64,000 nt of DNA from Parapristionchus giblindavisi (Eukaryota; Nematoda; Chromadorea; Rhabditida; Diplogasteridae): NCBI GenBank assembly GCA_943737045.1, contig CALSFV010000043.1, forward strand, positions 310,001-374,000, given 5' to 3'. Positions 1-12,445 of the stretch are shown piece after piece. Within the stretch, counting starts at the first letter, position 1; the number at the start of each line of letters is the position of its first letter. The notes under the pieces were generated by a model, which did not search any database, was not told the origin of the DNA, and was given only the letters and a program-made list of their open reading frames with translations. The translations under genes were made by a program, and so were the position numbers.

Positions 1-30
1 ACACTGAACGACCCCCTTCGAATACATCAG

Positions 31-490
31 AACAGACCGGAATTTCTATCCGTTAGGATGCACCCAACATTGGTTGAAGAAAGGTCTGTCCACTCAATAT
101 TGCTCCGGTAATACATATCACTAGTGTAGTAATCGTATATGTAGTGGACTCACATACGAAATACAACGAGAACATTGACTCGTTTTCTAATTTCCAAAAA
201 TCGAAATCTTTTTCTTGTATGCTCCTAGTATTATGAAAAAAAAGAAATAAAATAAAAAATTAAATCATAATATTAAGGATTTCAACGCAGCTACATTCGA
301 GCGTCGCTGGTTGACAAACCATCAACCAACTGATGACTTGGCAGGAAGGAAGGACCTGTGTTATCAATATGGACGTTCGATGGCTAGTGAACCCTCTGAT
401 GACTACGAAGATGCCGAGGGATCGGATCTTGAAGACATCCTGGAAAGAATCTTCAAGAATCCTAATACGCTCCCTTACATTCTACAGTGA
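31..490 (+). CDS. 3' end of an unrecognised plus-strand gene (two terminal exons)
   Basis: Two exons at 31-107 and 291-490 join in phase. The first reads through residues FYPLGCTQHWLKKGL and ends with one base of a codon before GTAATA at 108. The second starts after AACGCAG at 290 and runs to a TGA at 488-490. The last part is acidic (SDDYEDAEGSDLEDILERI) and ends in LPYILQ. The first exon is bounded on the left by a possible acceptor ATCAG at 30; an in-frame TGA lies just upstream, so an intron is needed there. The gene enters from the left edge. I do not recognise the family and assign no function. An overlapping frame of exon 1 is also open, but its TAA falls on the splice donor and it does not phase with the second exon. 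Confidence 0.45.
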
Positions 491-810
491 TAGAAACGAT
501 TGATTGAATGAATTGTATTCCATTTATTATAAACCTTGATAAATGCGTTTGAATGAATAAGAAATGAATGATAGAACATTTTTTTCCAATTGATGAGCGA
601 TATAAAGAGATAGTGAAGACAAAGATCAAAGATCAGGGAAGAAAGATCATCCCACAATAAGTTCACCATATGCAATATTTTTATCACATTTTTTAAACAT
701 CATTGTTAGGCTCCAAATATTCTGATTCCTCCATATCGAACGAATCCGTAAACTTTGAAATTTTGATGCCACTTTATCAAAATTACGTTATTTAGCGAGG
801 GTGCAGATCA
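491..810. other. AT-rich intergenic stretch, no gene seen
   Basis: This stretch follows the stop codon at 490. It holds simple AT-rich DNA with several near-repeats of TGAATGAAT and no long open frame with coding character. It probably contains the 3' UTR and poly(A) site of the gene to the left, but I see no clear AATAAA that decides it. Confidence 0.4.
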
Positions 811-3160
811 GGGGTGTGCATTTATCGTTTCTCGATTTCTGAAATTTCTCGATTTTTTTCGAGAAATTCGAGAAAAAAACGTTAACTTTTTATAAATCGA
901 TTTAAACTTCCATGAACAATGAAATACGAGCTTTGTGCATGCCCTTTAACAATAAATCTGCTTTTACTATTAGATGGCATTGTCTTATTGATTGTAAATT
1001 GCGAAATAGAACTTCCATTCACTTCGTTGTCTAATAAGTGTTATTATAAAAAAAACGTAGAGTTATTGATAGCAAAGATAAGAATAGGTTCTTTCGTTTC
1101 ATGAAAAAGTGTAGAAATAAAGAAAAGGGAGTAGAAGGCCTTTTAGATAATAATGGTCAGACAGTTATGGATGACATTGGAAAAGCAAACCTACTAGCTT
1201 CTACATTCGTGAGCGTCTTTACAATTGATAATGGTACCCTCCCTACCCCACCACACTACCCTGATTTAGGAAACTTTCAAGAGCCTCACTTCCACCGTCA
1301 TGAGATTTGTGCACTAATTGAGAAATGGAAACGCTCTTCTTGCAAAACGCCTGAAAATATTGATTTATCATTCATCAAAAACATTGCCGTTCCAATCTCA
1401 GAAGCTCTTGAAATTATTTTCAACAGCTCATATGTATCGGGCATTGTTCCCTCCTTATGGCGTCATTCCATAGTTACCCCGGTAAAGAAACAACCCCCTT
1501 ATTCCGACCCTATGAACTACCGTCCGATATCAATTACCTCCCTTTTCTGCCGTATATTCGAGCGCCTTTTGTGCAAACCGATAATCAATCACTGTGAATC
1601 ATTAGAAATATTTCCTGATGAGCAATATGGTTTTAGAAAGAAAAGATCAAGAGAAATGCAAATGCTTGAAGTTTTGGAACATTTGTCTATTAGTGATGGT
1701 AAACCTGTGGTTGTCATTTATTTTGATTTTGCTAAGGCTTTTGACAGAGTATCTCACAATAAGCTTATAATGAAACTAAGCAGATTGGTCTCTCGACTAG
1801 AACTTCAAATTGGATTGCCGGGTATCTCCAAAACCGCACTTTCCAAGTTAGAGTACATGATAAACTGTCAGAATCTCTGCCCGTCACTAGCGGTGTACCC
1901 CAAGGTTCAGTATTAGGCCCTTTACTTTTAATGATCTATGCTTCAGAAATTCCATCCCTCGTCCAAAATGATAATGGTATAATTGCAAGGATGTATGCGG
2001 ATGATATCAAAATTTTCAAATCCATTGAGGATGCAAATTCATCCGCTCCCCTACAGTCTGCTATAGATGCGATCACAAAATAGGCAGATGATTGGCAACT
2101 CCCACTAGCCGCTCATAAATGCAATTCACTTCATCTTGGTAGAGCCAATACTAGGAAGACATACACAATCGGATCACTAAATTCGACCCAAAAGGATCTG
2201 GTTAGGGACCTAGGTTTCATTATTCAGAAGTCTTTGACCTTCACCAATCACTGCAAAAATATTGCTTTGAAAGGTAAAACGGCGTACCATATTGTTCTAC
2301 GAGCACTGAGGACCAAAAATGCAGATGTCCTACTCAGGGCGTATACGATATATATCAGACCAATCCTTGAAAGCGCATCAACAGTATTTAATCCGTTCAA
2401 AAAGCACGACAAAATAGTCATCGAAAGAGTCCAGAATTATTTCACAAGAAGGCTTTTTATGCGCTGTTACAGCCATACTTGGGACACTGTGCCCTGTAGT
2501 GCACTGAGAAACACCCAGTTGGGCCTAGAGTCCTTGGAGAGGCGCAGAGAGCACATAGATTTGAGGACAGCCATGAACCTACTTAGAGGAAAATATAAAA
2601 TCTCCAATAAAAAATCCCTCTATTTTCGCCCTTATACCACACGAAACAGGCACAACTTTAACAACCCCGGATCTAGATTTAATTATAGACATTACAGCTT
2701 CTTTCCTAGAGCGGCAAGACTTTTGGTACAACCTGGCAATCAAATAGAGTTTCCCTAATGAATTATATTTAGTCTCTATTTCCCAAAGATCAGTCCATTC
2801 TTAAACCCGTGAGCAATTCATTATCATTAGCATAATCATCTTCGTTTATCGATTCACTTCGTTTCTTTTTGTTTACCACACGTTTCATTGTTTATTCATG
2901 AATACGTATAAATATTATTATTATTATTTCCTAAGTAGCTACATTTCGGTTTGATATTTTTATACTGTTATTCTTTTGTTCTGAACTATTTCATCACCGA
3001 TAAATGTTGTTAGTGATCTAAAAAGAGAGAAAAAGTCATGAAAACCAACTTTTTATAAATTTTCTCGAGTTTTATCGAATTTCTCGAATTTCTAGAAAAA
3101 ATATATCGAGAAATCTCATTCGAGAAGTTTTTCTCGAAATTTTTTTTCGCACACCACTGC
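811..3160. mobile_element. Foldback element with a LINE fragment between its arms
   Basis: The left arm (about 811-899) and right arm (about 3043-3160) are inverted copies rich in TTCTCGAGAAATTCGAG-like sequence. Both contain the string AACTTTTTATAAAT, and the outer ends read GTGTGCA and its near complement CGCACAC. About 2.1 kb separates the arms, nearly all of it a degenerate non-LTR reverse-transcriptase gene. Either the LINE landed in the loop of a short foldback element, or the arms and LINE moved together as one composite unit. The sequence does not decide between these. Confidence 0.6.
1030..2758 (+). pseudogene. Degenerate non-LTR retrotransposon reverse transcriptase (Jockey/CR1-like)
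   Basis: This is a reverse transcriptase that would copy element RNA at a nicked target. It shows the LINE motif series NYRPISITSLF, YGFRKKRS, YFDFAKAFDRVSH, GVPQGSVLGPLL and YADDIK, followed by a C-terminal region ending at 2758. The copy is broken. The frame open from 1101 leaves the family reading near 1805, and the continuing frame carries the GVPQGS motif. A TAG at 2081-2083 stands where the family normally has a Trp codon. No endonuclease domain is visible upstream, so it is 5'-truncated. The clade assignment rests on motif style only and needs a tree. Confidence 0.85.
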
Positions 3161-3164
3161 TTTA

Positions 3165-3972
3165 GACTGTATATGAGACCGTTTGCGATAGATAGTTTCC
3201 TCTCGCCTGAGAGAGTGTGGGGAATTGAGAGAGCACGAAAGAGTCTAGGGAAAGGAGAGACGCGATCGAAGGGGAGGAGAGACTCGATTTAGATCAGTGG
3301 GCACATTGCCTCTCTTACAGTGACCAGATTACTTCACTAAAAGTTGATTTTCTCGCTTTTCTATTCACCAAAATCGTTGAAATTTTTTCTGTTGCACCCT
3401 GAGGTAATTCCGATCCGATCTAGCTATCTCTGGTATTTTGCCACTTCAAGTCTACTTAAACTTTCCCACTTTAAGTAGACTTTAAGTAAACTTAAAGTGA
3501 GACGTAAGTCTACTTAAAGTGGTGTGGTATACTGTAATGCATTTCGTCAAATGTTCTTTCACTTAAAGTTTACTTAAAGTCTACTTAAAGTCTGTGACGT
3601 AGTTTAAGTAGACTTTAAGTGGCAAAATACCAGAGATGTCGCTCGGACACTTTTGCCTCTGAGAAAAGTTACATATTTGAAGCTTGTGAAATTTTTTTCA
3701 TGAAAAATGAATTAGACAAGTGTGATCGCCATCAAATTCTACACCGGAAACATTGGTCTGTTAATTTTAGCACCATCAGACGACAAGAAATGACCAAAAA
3801 CGCGATTTCAACGCGACGCCGTCTGGCCTCAACGGTGACTCCAGGTGCAAAATGAACATGCCCATAGTCATCAGCACCCTTGAGAACCCCTTCTCGCAGG
3901 TTTTCGAAAAATTGATGTACCGGACCCCAGTCACTCTTGCTCTACTCTCTCGCAAACGGCCTCATATGCACT
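3165..3972. mobile_element. Foldback element with GTTTGCGAGAG-type ends
   Basis: The sequence near 3168-3200 (TATATGAGACCGTTTGCGA) is found inverted near 3942-3970 (CTCGCAAACGGCCTCATAT). The interior is non-coding and contains the smaller AAGTCTACTTAAAG foldback. The arms are short and diverged, so the element is old or the boundaries are only approximate. Confidence 0.45.
3424..3639. mobile_element. MITE with CTCTGGTATTTTGCCACTT terminal repeats
   Basis: The ends are inverted copies (CTCTGGTATTTTGCCACTT and AAGTGGCAAAATACCAGAG). The interior is built from repeated units of AAGTCTACTTAAAGT in both orientations, so the whole 216 bp can fold back. It has no coding capacity. A degenerate relative of the inner units occurs near 40832-40885. 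Confidence 0.7.
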
Positions 3973-5687
3973 GGCTTACCTGGCTTTACTGAAAAGATGA
4001 AATATGTCTTTTTCAGAAAAAAATCATGCATTTTTTATTTGTCTTTTTTTCAATTAAAAAAAATTATTTTTTTAAACAGCATTTGAAAAAAAACATAATA
4101 TTTAAAATATTTTTTCTCAGATTACGTAATAATTTCATCGAATAGGTCAGAACTGAAAAAAAACCACAAACAAAATTAATTCGAAGGGGTAGAGGAGTCA
4201 TCAGGTGATACAGGTATTTCAAGTGGATCTGCTGTTACTTATTATATTTGAGTCGCTAATACGTCCTTTCGTTTGACACACTTTGCGCGATGCGGTCAGC
4301 GTTGCGGTTGCGTGTCTCCCGTGGACATTCCTTTAAGACCCGATCTCTCAATTTTTTCTTTTGCTGCTTCATTTTTGTATTTTTATAAGCTCACTCATTT
4401 GGTCAGCCCTAGTTTCCCTAAAGTATCCTATCAATTTCCCTTCGCGTTACATCGAATTTATGTATGCTCGCACGTTATTTAAGGATATTTCCAGGTCACC
4501 TATACTGGCCGTCAACTGTGCAATGCCTAAACTACGCATATTCAATAAACATATAATCTCTAGACTCTAAAGAGCGCCAAAGACATTTACCTGGTAAGAA
4601 TTATTACAATTAGATTCGTATTCATTCGAATCAAAATGTTAACAAGTGCATTTTTGAATATATTTGTTGGCTACATTTTGATTCTGTTTCAAAGAATAAA
4701 ACATACTTCCACGGTAGTACTTGTTTTTCCCCAGTTCCAAACTATTAAAACGTAATTGCGTGGAGTGATGATAGTGTTGTTTCTAGTCCATCGTCGTACT
4801 GGTGCTCATTCACACTTTGGACGAAAGCTCACCGGATCTTTCGTTAGAGTTCGTTCCTTTCACTTTATTCGAGGTCTCGCTGGATCCCTCGTATAAAGTT
4901 AATCTAAGAGCACACACGAATTTGTATATAGTGCACGGATGATGTGCCACGTCTCTTTCCAAGGATGATCTGCTGTTGATCTGCGTTTCACATTTTTTTC
5001 TCTAAAAGTCAGAGTGCACCGGTCTCCTGACTTAGAGTATCCGACCCGCCAGTGAGAATTGTACATGGTGCATCGGCCAGTAATCGAAATATTTTATTTT
5101 GTATCCTCCTCATATATCGTTTTCCAACCATTTCTTTGAAAAAATGTATAGCAAAAGAAAGAATTGTAAATAATACCACCATGACTATCTTGATCTTTAT
5201 CATCCCCATTATCCTGCATTTTATTTCTCCGCCTGTACTATCTATGTATAACTACTACTTATGCTGTTATTATTTATGCACTATTATCTATGCTGTACGA
5301 TAAATGAATATAATAAGTATAAAGCAGTGTACTTAAAGATGGATTTTAGTTATACTGGCTGGCACCTATAATAGAAATGTTACTACTACAGCACCCTAAA
5401 GAATATCAATTGTTAATAAATTGTATTACTTTTCGTTGTTGTTCATTGTATGGTCCTGGTGAAACATTTTTTTAACATTTAAAGCAAAAACAAATTGCTG
5501 AAGTGATTTCAATGTTCCATAAATGCTTTTCAAATGAATTCATCGATTATTGAAGCAGAATGATTCTCGAATTGGTGAACTCATTAGAGAATCAAGTAAG
5601 ACAATTGTGAACAAGGATTATTAAAATGTAGACAATTCTTCCTGAAAACGAATAAGAATTTGCTTATTTGATAGATTTAAAATTTCG
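3973..5687. other. Intergenic stretch, no gene recognised
   Basis: There is AT-rich DNA with poly-T and poly-A runs around 4010-4160, and a short hairpin around 5005-5038 in which AGTCAG and CTGACT pair. Several short open frames occur on both strands, but none has splice signals, family motifs or codon character I can support. Confidence 0.4.
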
Positions 5688-8229
5688 TTATACAATATCT
5701 ACTCTACTACTTGAAGGCACAACCCGAGCTAATTTTACTCTCCGTTCTGGCAACTCTCCGTCGTATTCAAAGAAAGCATGGCCAGAGCGGAGAGTATATT
5801 TGCTCGGATGTGAGGTGTGAAAATACGCTTCACTGTTAGAATAAGATTCGCTAACTTTAATAACTCTTATTGATGTATCGATCGAGCGAATAACAATATC
5901 AGCTGATTGAAGGAAAGTATCGCTGAACTCGTCCACTATAGATTTTAATTCATTTGCTTCCTGAAAATAGTTTGCTTACATATTTATATATATTTATCAC
6001 ATGCTCACGCATGAACAGTCGAAATAATAGAAGAAAATAAGAAATAGCATTATAAGGACTCTCAACGCAAAATGATAATGATGAAAAGTATGAAAAGAAT
6101 GAACATGGTAAGGGGGGGGGTATCTCATGCGAACTATTTAGCTACATCTAATTATAATCGATAATTATTTTAGTATAAACCTCTTGCGTGAATATAGTCT
6201 TCGCAGCATTGGAAACATGTTCACGTAGTTGTATATTCGGCAATTGCTAAAATAAGTCATGCATTCGATTTTCAGGTGAAAGGAATATTTTTCCGCGAAT
6301 ATTTTCCGTAACGACAGACAGTGTTGTGGCAAAAGTTGTTATCGTACACTTAATACTCTTAATACCTTACACCAAATGCATATACAATAATCGACTGGGT
6401 TTTACTATATCTTTACCGACCTTTTCAAGTTCCTGTTGCAATTCAATGAGAACTTTGTATTTTGATAATATTTCTTCCTTTTTCAATTCCATTTCTTCTT
6501 TCTTCATTCTAATGTATTCTCCCAATTCACTACGAAGTTGAATTTCCCTATCTTTCGAATTCGCAAATTCGCGCCATCCCTGGGGCATCAACGAACTTTC
6601 AGCCCGGATTACTGTATTCTGGAGCATCTATAATTTGAGTGAAAATTGTTTTTACATTCTCTGACATCTGTAGTTCAGCCTAGAAAGTTTAGTCACGAAA
6701 AAACTCGAGGGTTCATTTCTTCAATCAAATTACTAAATTTTGACAGATTTAACAAGAAAAGGTCGTATGTTTTTGAATTAAAAAAAAAGTCGTTTCCGTG
6801 CAGATCTAACAGTGTCGTACAAAATGCATACCTTTTCATTATATCGAACTGTTGAATGACCAATATGAGGTTCTTCATATGAACAACTACCACAAATAAG
6901 TCTATCGAACTGAAAATTGTCGAAAAGTTCAGTTGGTTCAACTGTTTCCACCGAAAGTAAAGTTGTTATGAATTCGGTAAATGTTAGAATGTGTGCTTTG
7001 AGGAGGGGCAGTTTGAGTAAACGGACGTTTTCTCCGGTGTTTTTGACTCACGCCGTGCACAGACCCGGTAACAAATACCTGCGTACACGTCGAGCACCAC
7101 GGCGTGGGAAGACGTCCCCTTTTGCCGCGGGGTTAGTTGCCACGCAGCGTACATACACACAGAGACATCAGTGTTATCCACGGAGCAAAGGGGTTTGAGG
7201 TCTCATAATCCGTGGATAACACTTATTTCTATGTGTGTAATCTTTCACACACAAACAATAGTAATGTTATAACTGCAATATGTAAATGTAGTTACCTCAA
7301 TGCAATTCCTGTTTGTACAAATTCTTATTTGAGAAGAGGGAACATCCTGAAAACGTAGTATTTCAATCGACTTTCAAAGATAGAGTAACAATCCACTGGC
7401 CTCTTTACAGTGGAAACAATTCATCGGATCTTTGTAAGATGGTTCCGTTGTGACATACTTCAGTTCAACCAGTTCTATAAAAGAGAGGAATCGGAGTTCT
7501 TTTTTTTGTAAATAATAATAATAATAATAATAATAAATATAATAATAATAATAATAATATTAATTTATTCATTCAATATAACACGTCATTGATTGGATGT
7601 ATCTGTTAGATTAGTCTTTGCCGTCGCCAAGACGAATCGGACAGATATGGTGGTGGGATGCAGTGGAAATGTTCACTTACTTAGAGCATATTGATTAACC
7701 AAGAAAAATTGTCCATCGATAATTTTATTTTCCCTTCGACAAGTAGGGCAAGGATAACTGCAATGAATTCGATTTAGAATTAATTATTGAATGATTTATA
7801 TAGGCGAACCTTTGACCTTTTTTGATTGATTTAATACAAATTTTGCAGAATGTATGACCACAATGAAGTATATGAGGAACATTGATAATTGATTCTGGCA
7901 ATAAAAAATGGCATAATTAGCAGAATAAACACCTTAAGAGACGTGTTTCGTGTTAAGTGTTTACTTGTTTCGGGAAATAACAAAAAAAATTAAAAGGATT
8001 GCTGAGGCATGAATGAATATGAAAAAAACCATCGAAGTTCATAGTCAAAATGGGTTTTACAAAAGTTGCCAAAATGTAAAAAAAAACCCTCGTTTTACAG
8101 ATCTTTCCTTCGCCCTTCCTTTTTCTCTCGGCCCTTTTCTTATCTTTTCTTTGACTTTTGAACAGAACTTTACTCACCAAATTCCTCCAGACATATTACG
8201 CAGCTTTGTAAAAACTCAAGATCGGACAT
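5688..8229 (-). CDS. RING finger / B-box / coiled-coil protein (possible E3 ubiquitin ligase)
   Basis: Seven phase-consistent exons encode about 267 residues: 8178-8229, 7810-7894, 7700-7757, 7296-7346, 6832-6909, 6421-6627 and 5688-5960. The ATG at 8229 starts MSDLEFLQS. A full C3HC4 RING follows: C10, C13, C29, H31, C34, C37, C49 and C52, including HCGHTFCKIC. A B-box-like zinc site follows, with C75, C80, C88, C91, H97 and H100 (ICGSCSYEEPHIGH). The exon at 6421-6627 is a charged amphipathic coiled coil (MKKEEMELKKEEILSKYK). This order is that of TRIM-like and nematode RING/B-box proteins, many of which recruit E2 enzymes; the substrate is unknown. The last 36 or so codons lie inside a MITE. 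The donor of exon 3 could instead be the GTAAGT at 7680, but that breaks the phase with exon 4. Confidence 0.8.
5713..5819. mobile_element. MITE family C, copy 1 (inside the last exon of the RING gene)
   Basis: This is one of about ten copies in the window of a foldback element of about 110 bp. The family ends read roughly AAGGCACACCCCGAGCTAAT and the inner part reads CTCTCCGCTCTGGCAA. The inverted arm is visible at 5790-5819. The open frame of the RING gene crosses almost the whole element and stops at 5688. Confidence 0.8.
7155..7241. repeat. Short hairpin in an intron of the RING gene
   Basis: CAGTGTTATCCACGGA at about 7170-7185 is matched by its inverse TCCGTGGATAACACT at about 7210-7224, and ACACAGAGA/TCTATGTGTGT extends the stem. 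The loop is about 24 bases. It sits between the exons at 7296-7346 and 6832-6909. It could be a small transposon relic or a structured RNA; only the pairing is visible. Confidence 0.5.
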
Positions 8230-8930
8230 CGCTGACAGAGAACTATGAGTTGTTGTGTGATTTTTCTGTAAGAATTTTTTATAACATGCATATCACGTCG
8301 GTGATCTACCATATTAGTGAAACCTGAGGCACATCAAAAATTTAAATCTTTTTTGCTATGGAGTTATATTATATTTATGTGCGATTTCAACAAAAAAAAG
8401 CCAGTGTGAGATAAACAGGAACGACGCCATTTAGGCAAAGGGAGAATATGTGAGACTTACAATATACTTAACGGGAAGTTGAGCAGAGAACACGGAGTAG
8501 GTACTAATTGTAACATTTGGATGACGGTAACTATACGAACAGTTTTCTACATTCACAATTCCATTCTTATCGATTCCCACAATATCCGAGAAATGGCCAA
8601 TGCTAGAATAATTTATTTTGTTGTCTTATGTTATTCTTTATTCCATCGTACTATACGTGAAACCAAGAAGAATTGCAAAAGGGTTGATGGGTGTCCGTCG
8701 CTAAGAGTGATATCGGTTTTGAGTACAGTGGCAGTTTGGGAGCTACGGGGGCGTCATATTTTATATTTTATGGGAGCAAATTTTACCGTCAATCCAACAC
8801 TTACTTTAGCTGTGCGATTTCCCATGAGAGATCATCCATGTTCACTGATACCAAATCGCTTTTATTTGATATATAAAAGATCCGGTTATTATATACTAAT
8901 GTTCGATAGCGGATCTGCAATATCATAACG

Positions 8931-9043
8931 TTAAAGCCACACCCCGAGCTAAGGTAACTCTCCGCTCTGGCAACACTCTCTCGTAGATAAAGTAAGCGAG
9001 AGAGCATTGCCGGTGCGGGGATTAGCTCGGGTGTGCTTTTTAA
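8931..9043. mobile_element. MITE family C, copy 2
   Basis: This is a well preserved copy: TTAAAGCCACACCCCGAGCT at the left, GCTCGGGTGTGCTTTTTAA at the right, and CTCTCTCGTAGATAAAGTAA at the turn. No coding potential. Confidence 0.85.
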
Positions 9044-9522
9044 ATTTAAAAATCGCTATCGTTTTTTTCAAGAGTACTTATTATTGTCCGTACAAAATGT
9101 ACTTGCATAATTGCCTTGCTACTGCTGCTAAACAGAGGAAGAACTATCGATTAACTCCCCACTCTTTCCTCCTTTCCTTCCTCGCTCTCTCTCTCTGATC
9201 TACCTACTCTCTCACCGGGGCTTTCTCTCTAAACATAGAAATTCATTGTGGCAGTGGTTGGCTACTCTCGCACCAAATAAACAAGTGTATTTTATACGGT
9301 CAATATGTTATTTATTATTTTTCCTCTTATTTCGACTGTCTCGTTCATGCGTGAGCATTTGATAAAAATTAATAATAAATATAAGCATATTGAATATGTC
9401 GAACAATTAACCTACTTTTGGCAAGTATTTTTCCTCTATATATTCTTCAGATTCGGATGTATAACGACGAATGGACGAAGAGGAACAATTACGTCGATTA
9501 GTTATGCCGAATAACAAATCCC

Positions 9523-9633
9523 TTAAAGGCTCATTTTAAACTTTCTCCGCTCCGGCGACACTCTCTAGCAATCTTTGCAAGCGAGAGAGACTGTGTGGAC
9601 AGAGCGTAGAGGAAAATTAGCTCGGGATGTGCA
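9523..9633. mobile_element. MITE family C, copy 3 (degenerate left end)
   Basis: The inner part CTCCGCTCCGGCGACACTCT and the right end TTAGCTCGGGATGTGCAT match the family. The left terminal repeat has lost most of the CACACCCCGAGC block. Confidence 0.75.
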
Positions 9634-9845
9634 TGGGATGTACGGGATGGGATGAGGGGCTGAAACCTTTCTTAACGGTCTCTTCAACGGTCTATGCTCT
9701 CTCGTTTTTTTAGAAAACAGAGAAATAGTGTGCGCAATGAAGAGGCCATTGAGAGAGGTCACTCTCCCTTTACCAGATGGCTTGGTTAGTCAATAGTAGC
9801 ATTTAGATTTACTATTGATAGTACTATTGATAGCCAAGTTTAAAT

Positions 9846-10325
9846 TTAATTTTTTTTAAATTTAACTGACCCACAAACATGTACTTCATCAAAGTCATCA
9901 ACCGTCATAAATTTGATTCCATTGCAAGATCGAAGATCATTTTGACTGAATGGAATGGCCAATGAATAACCCATTCCTTCCACAAAATAATGGGAGCAAT
10001 GTCTTTTGACTTTTATTCCTTCGAAGATCTGTAAATGTATTTAGAGGACAGAACACACTCCATGATGTATCGTATAAGGAAAGATCAATAAATAAAATTT
10101 AACAAAATAGACACTCCCCCCCCCTTATTTATTCACCATATGAGAGTCGTGCATCCTCTCTACCTGTATTTTCACATTGTTCTAGTTGAGCTCTCGCGCG
10201 TAGATAATTTATTGTATTTGACCATTAAAAATTATGTTCAATCAGAAAATATTAAAAATTACCCTAAAAACATCAGTGAATTCGATCTTTTCATTTATTA
10301 GTTCAGCTTTCTTAAGGTAATCATC
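9846..10325 (-). CDS. 3' exons of an unrecognised minus-strand gene
   Basis: Two exons join in phase 0. The first is 10263-10325, after ATTTCAG, and reads DDYLKKAELINEKIEFTDVF. The second is 9846-10028, after TTTACAG, and starts with IFEGIKVKRHCSHYFVEG and ends at a TAA at 9846. The frame of the first exon stays open upstream to about 10450, so a longer exon is possible. The 81 or so residues have normal composition and good splice sites, but I do not recognise a family. Upstream exons are not resolved because MITEs interrupt the region above 10480. It lies in tandem with, and upstream of, the RING gene on the same strand. Confidence 0.5.
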
Positions 10326-10487
10326 CTGAAATGAAATTTGTCGTCCTAAAAAACAAATATTTGAATCGAGACTGACTTTTTGGAACAACAATGCTTTGCC
10401 GACTACTCCATACACCACTACATTGTTGTCAAGACTTCTTTCTACACGTTTCTTTCTAAATCAGGTAAGTTCAGACTGTTCGAGTTC

Positions 10488-10762
10488 AGAGTTATCCAAG
10501 AACGTTGCCGACAAACGTGTCGTCACAAGATTTTTTGGCAAACATCTCCGCCTACAGTATAGGTATCCATGAACGTCGGCAAACCGTTTGCCGGAAAACG
10601 TGACGTCACAACCGTAGGCGGAGGCGTTTGCCAGAGATCCTCCCCCTACTCTTGTGACGTCACGTTTGCCGACAAACGGTTTGCCGACGTTCATGGATAC
10701 GGCCTACAGATGTGATGCGACGGTTGTGGGCAAACCGTTTGTCACCGTTCATGGACACCGCT
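10488..10762. mobile_element. MITE family B: a younger copy nested in an older relative
   Basis: The inner element at 10558-10701 (144 bp) is a clean foldback with GTATCCATGAACGTCGGCAA at one end and its inverse at the other, around CAAACCGTTTGCC and TGACGTCAC motifs. It is flanked by GCCTACAG at 10550-10557 and again at 10702-10709, a perfect 8-base direct repeat. The surrounding sequence (GTTGCCGACAAACGTG on the left, GGGCAAACCGTTTGTCACC on the right) is a diverged copy of the same family. Eight-base duplications are typical of hAT transposons. Confidence 0.8.
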
Positions 10763-11295
10763 TCAGATGCGGAATTCGGTTTTGGTTCAAGTCAATATAA
10801 TCGATATTCCAACCATGTATACACATATGATTCATTATACGATTATTAGAACATAGAAATAACTGAAAAAAAAGACCGAACCCTTTCATCCAAGTGATTC
10901 TTTGAGAAAACAAGCAAGGAGAGATATGAAGCACCTCATCTGAATCGTATATTACATGATCATTGAATATGCAAATTCTCCCATACTATTAGATATTTGG
11001 CAGAAATATCCAGTTTTGACTATCGAAAATTCTTCACGCTTAACGAAGTTCATGGTTTGGCTGAAATTAAGTTCAACTTGTGTTTTAGCCTGCGCTAAGC
11101 AAAGAATCGACAGTAAAGTAAGAATCTATAAAGGCATAACAAAGTACAACATCTTTATGTATATTACAAATTCCGACAGTGTCTAAAATGAGAAGAACTA
11201 TTATGAATGCAATAATGATATAAGATAATAATGTGTGACAAATGGATCTATAGTGTCAAGCAAGATCTACCGCAAGACGCGATCAAGGTCATTAT
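10763..11295. other. Intergenic stretch with one signal-peptide-like frame
   Basis: On the minus strand, near 11130-10960, a frame opens after a TTATAG and begins ILTLLSILCLAQAKTQ, which resembles a secretory signal, and runs on for about 55 residues. No start codon is in frame and no matching exon is clear, so I list it only as a possible first exon of the unknown gene downstream. Confidence 0.25.
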
Positions 11296-12061
<766 letters not shown>

Positions 12062-12362
12062 TAAGCAATGTCACAATATAATTTCATGTTTTAGATGAAT
12101 GAATATTTGTCAATTGTTGATAGCTGAAATCTAGGAAGAAATATAATGAGTGAGACATATTCCGAAAATAATAAATAAAATTTTTTAAAAATAAAAAAAA
12201 TACTTCCCTCCATCTTGAGCCGTTGTGAAATCGCTCAGTGGTGCGGGGATTATTCTCGGAATATGTTTCACTCATCTTATTTCTTCCTAGATTTCATCTA
12301 TCAACAATTGACAAATATTAATTCATCAAAGCATGAAACTATAACGTTACGTTGCTTACCAA
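12062..12362. mobile_element. Palindromic element with ATTTGTCAATTGTTGATAG arms
   Basis: The left arm (12062-12170) and right arm (12242-12362) are inverted copies carrying AATATTTGTCAATTGTTGAT and AAATCTAGGAAGAAAT. The loop is about 70 bases and AT-rich. A single-arm relative with the same words occurs at about 56262-56370 in intron 47 of APC1, so this is a dispersed family. Confidence 0.75.
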
Positions 12363-12445
12363 TTACGGTTACGTTATCGATTGTACAGTACTGATTTCCA
12401 AATTCCTGAAATGTTATGAAATTAGAGTTCAAAAAGACTTCACAA

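Larger units (their letters stand above)
8230..9845. other. Intergenic region between two minus-strand genes
   Basis: This separates the RING gene start (8229) from the stop of the next minus-strand gene (9846). It holds two family C MITEs, a pyrimidine-rich CTCT stretch near 9165-9230 and a small hairpin near 9780-9840. The promoter or trans-splice site of the RING gene should lie just above 8229, but no distinct signal can be called. Confidence 0.4.

Noticed and set aside
7660..7757. GTAAGT at 7680 as donor of RING gene exon 3
   Set aside because: It is a better donor by sequence, but the next exon then reads into a TGA and loses the B-box frame; the GTTAAT at 7699 keeps phase.
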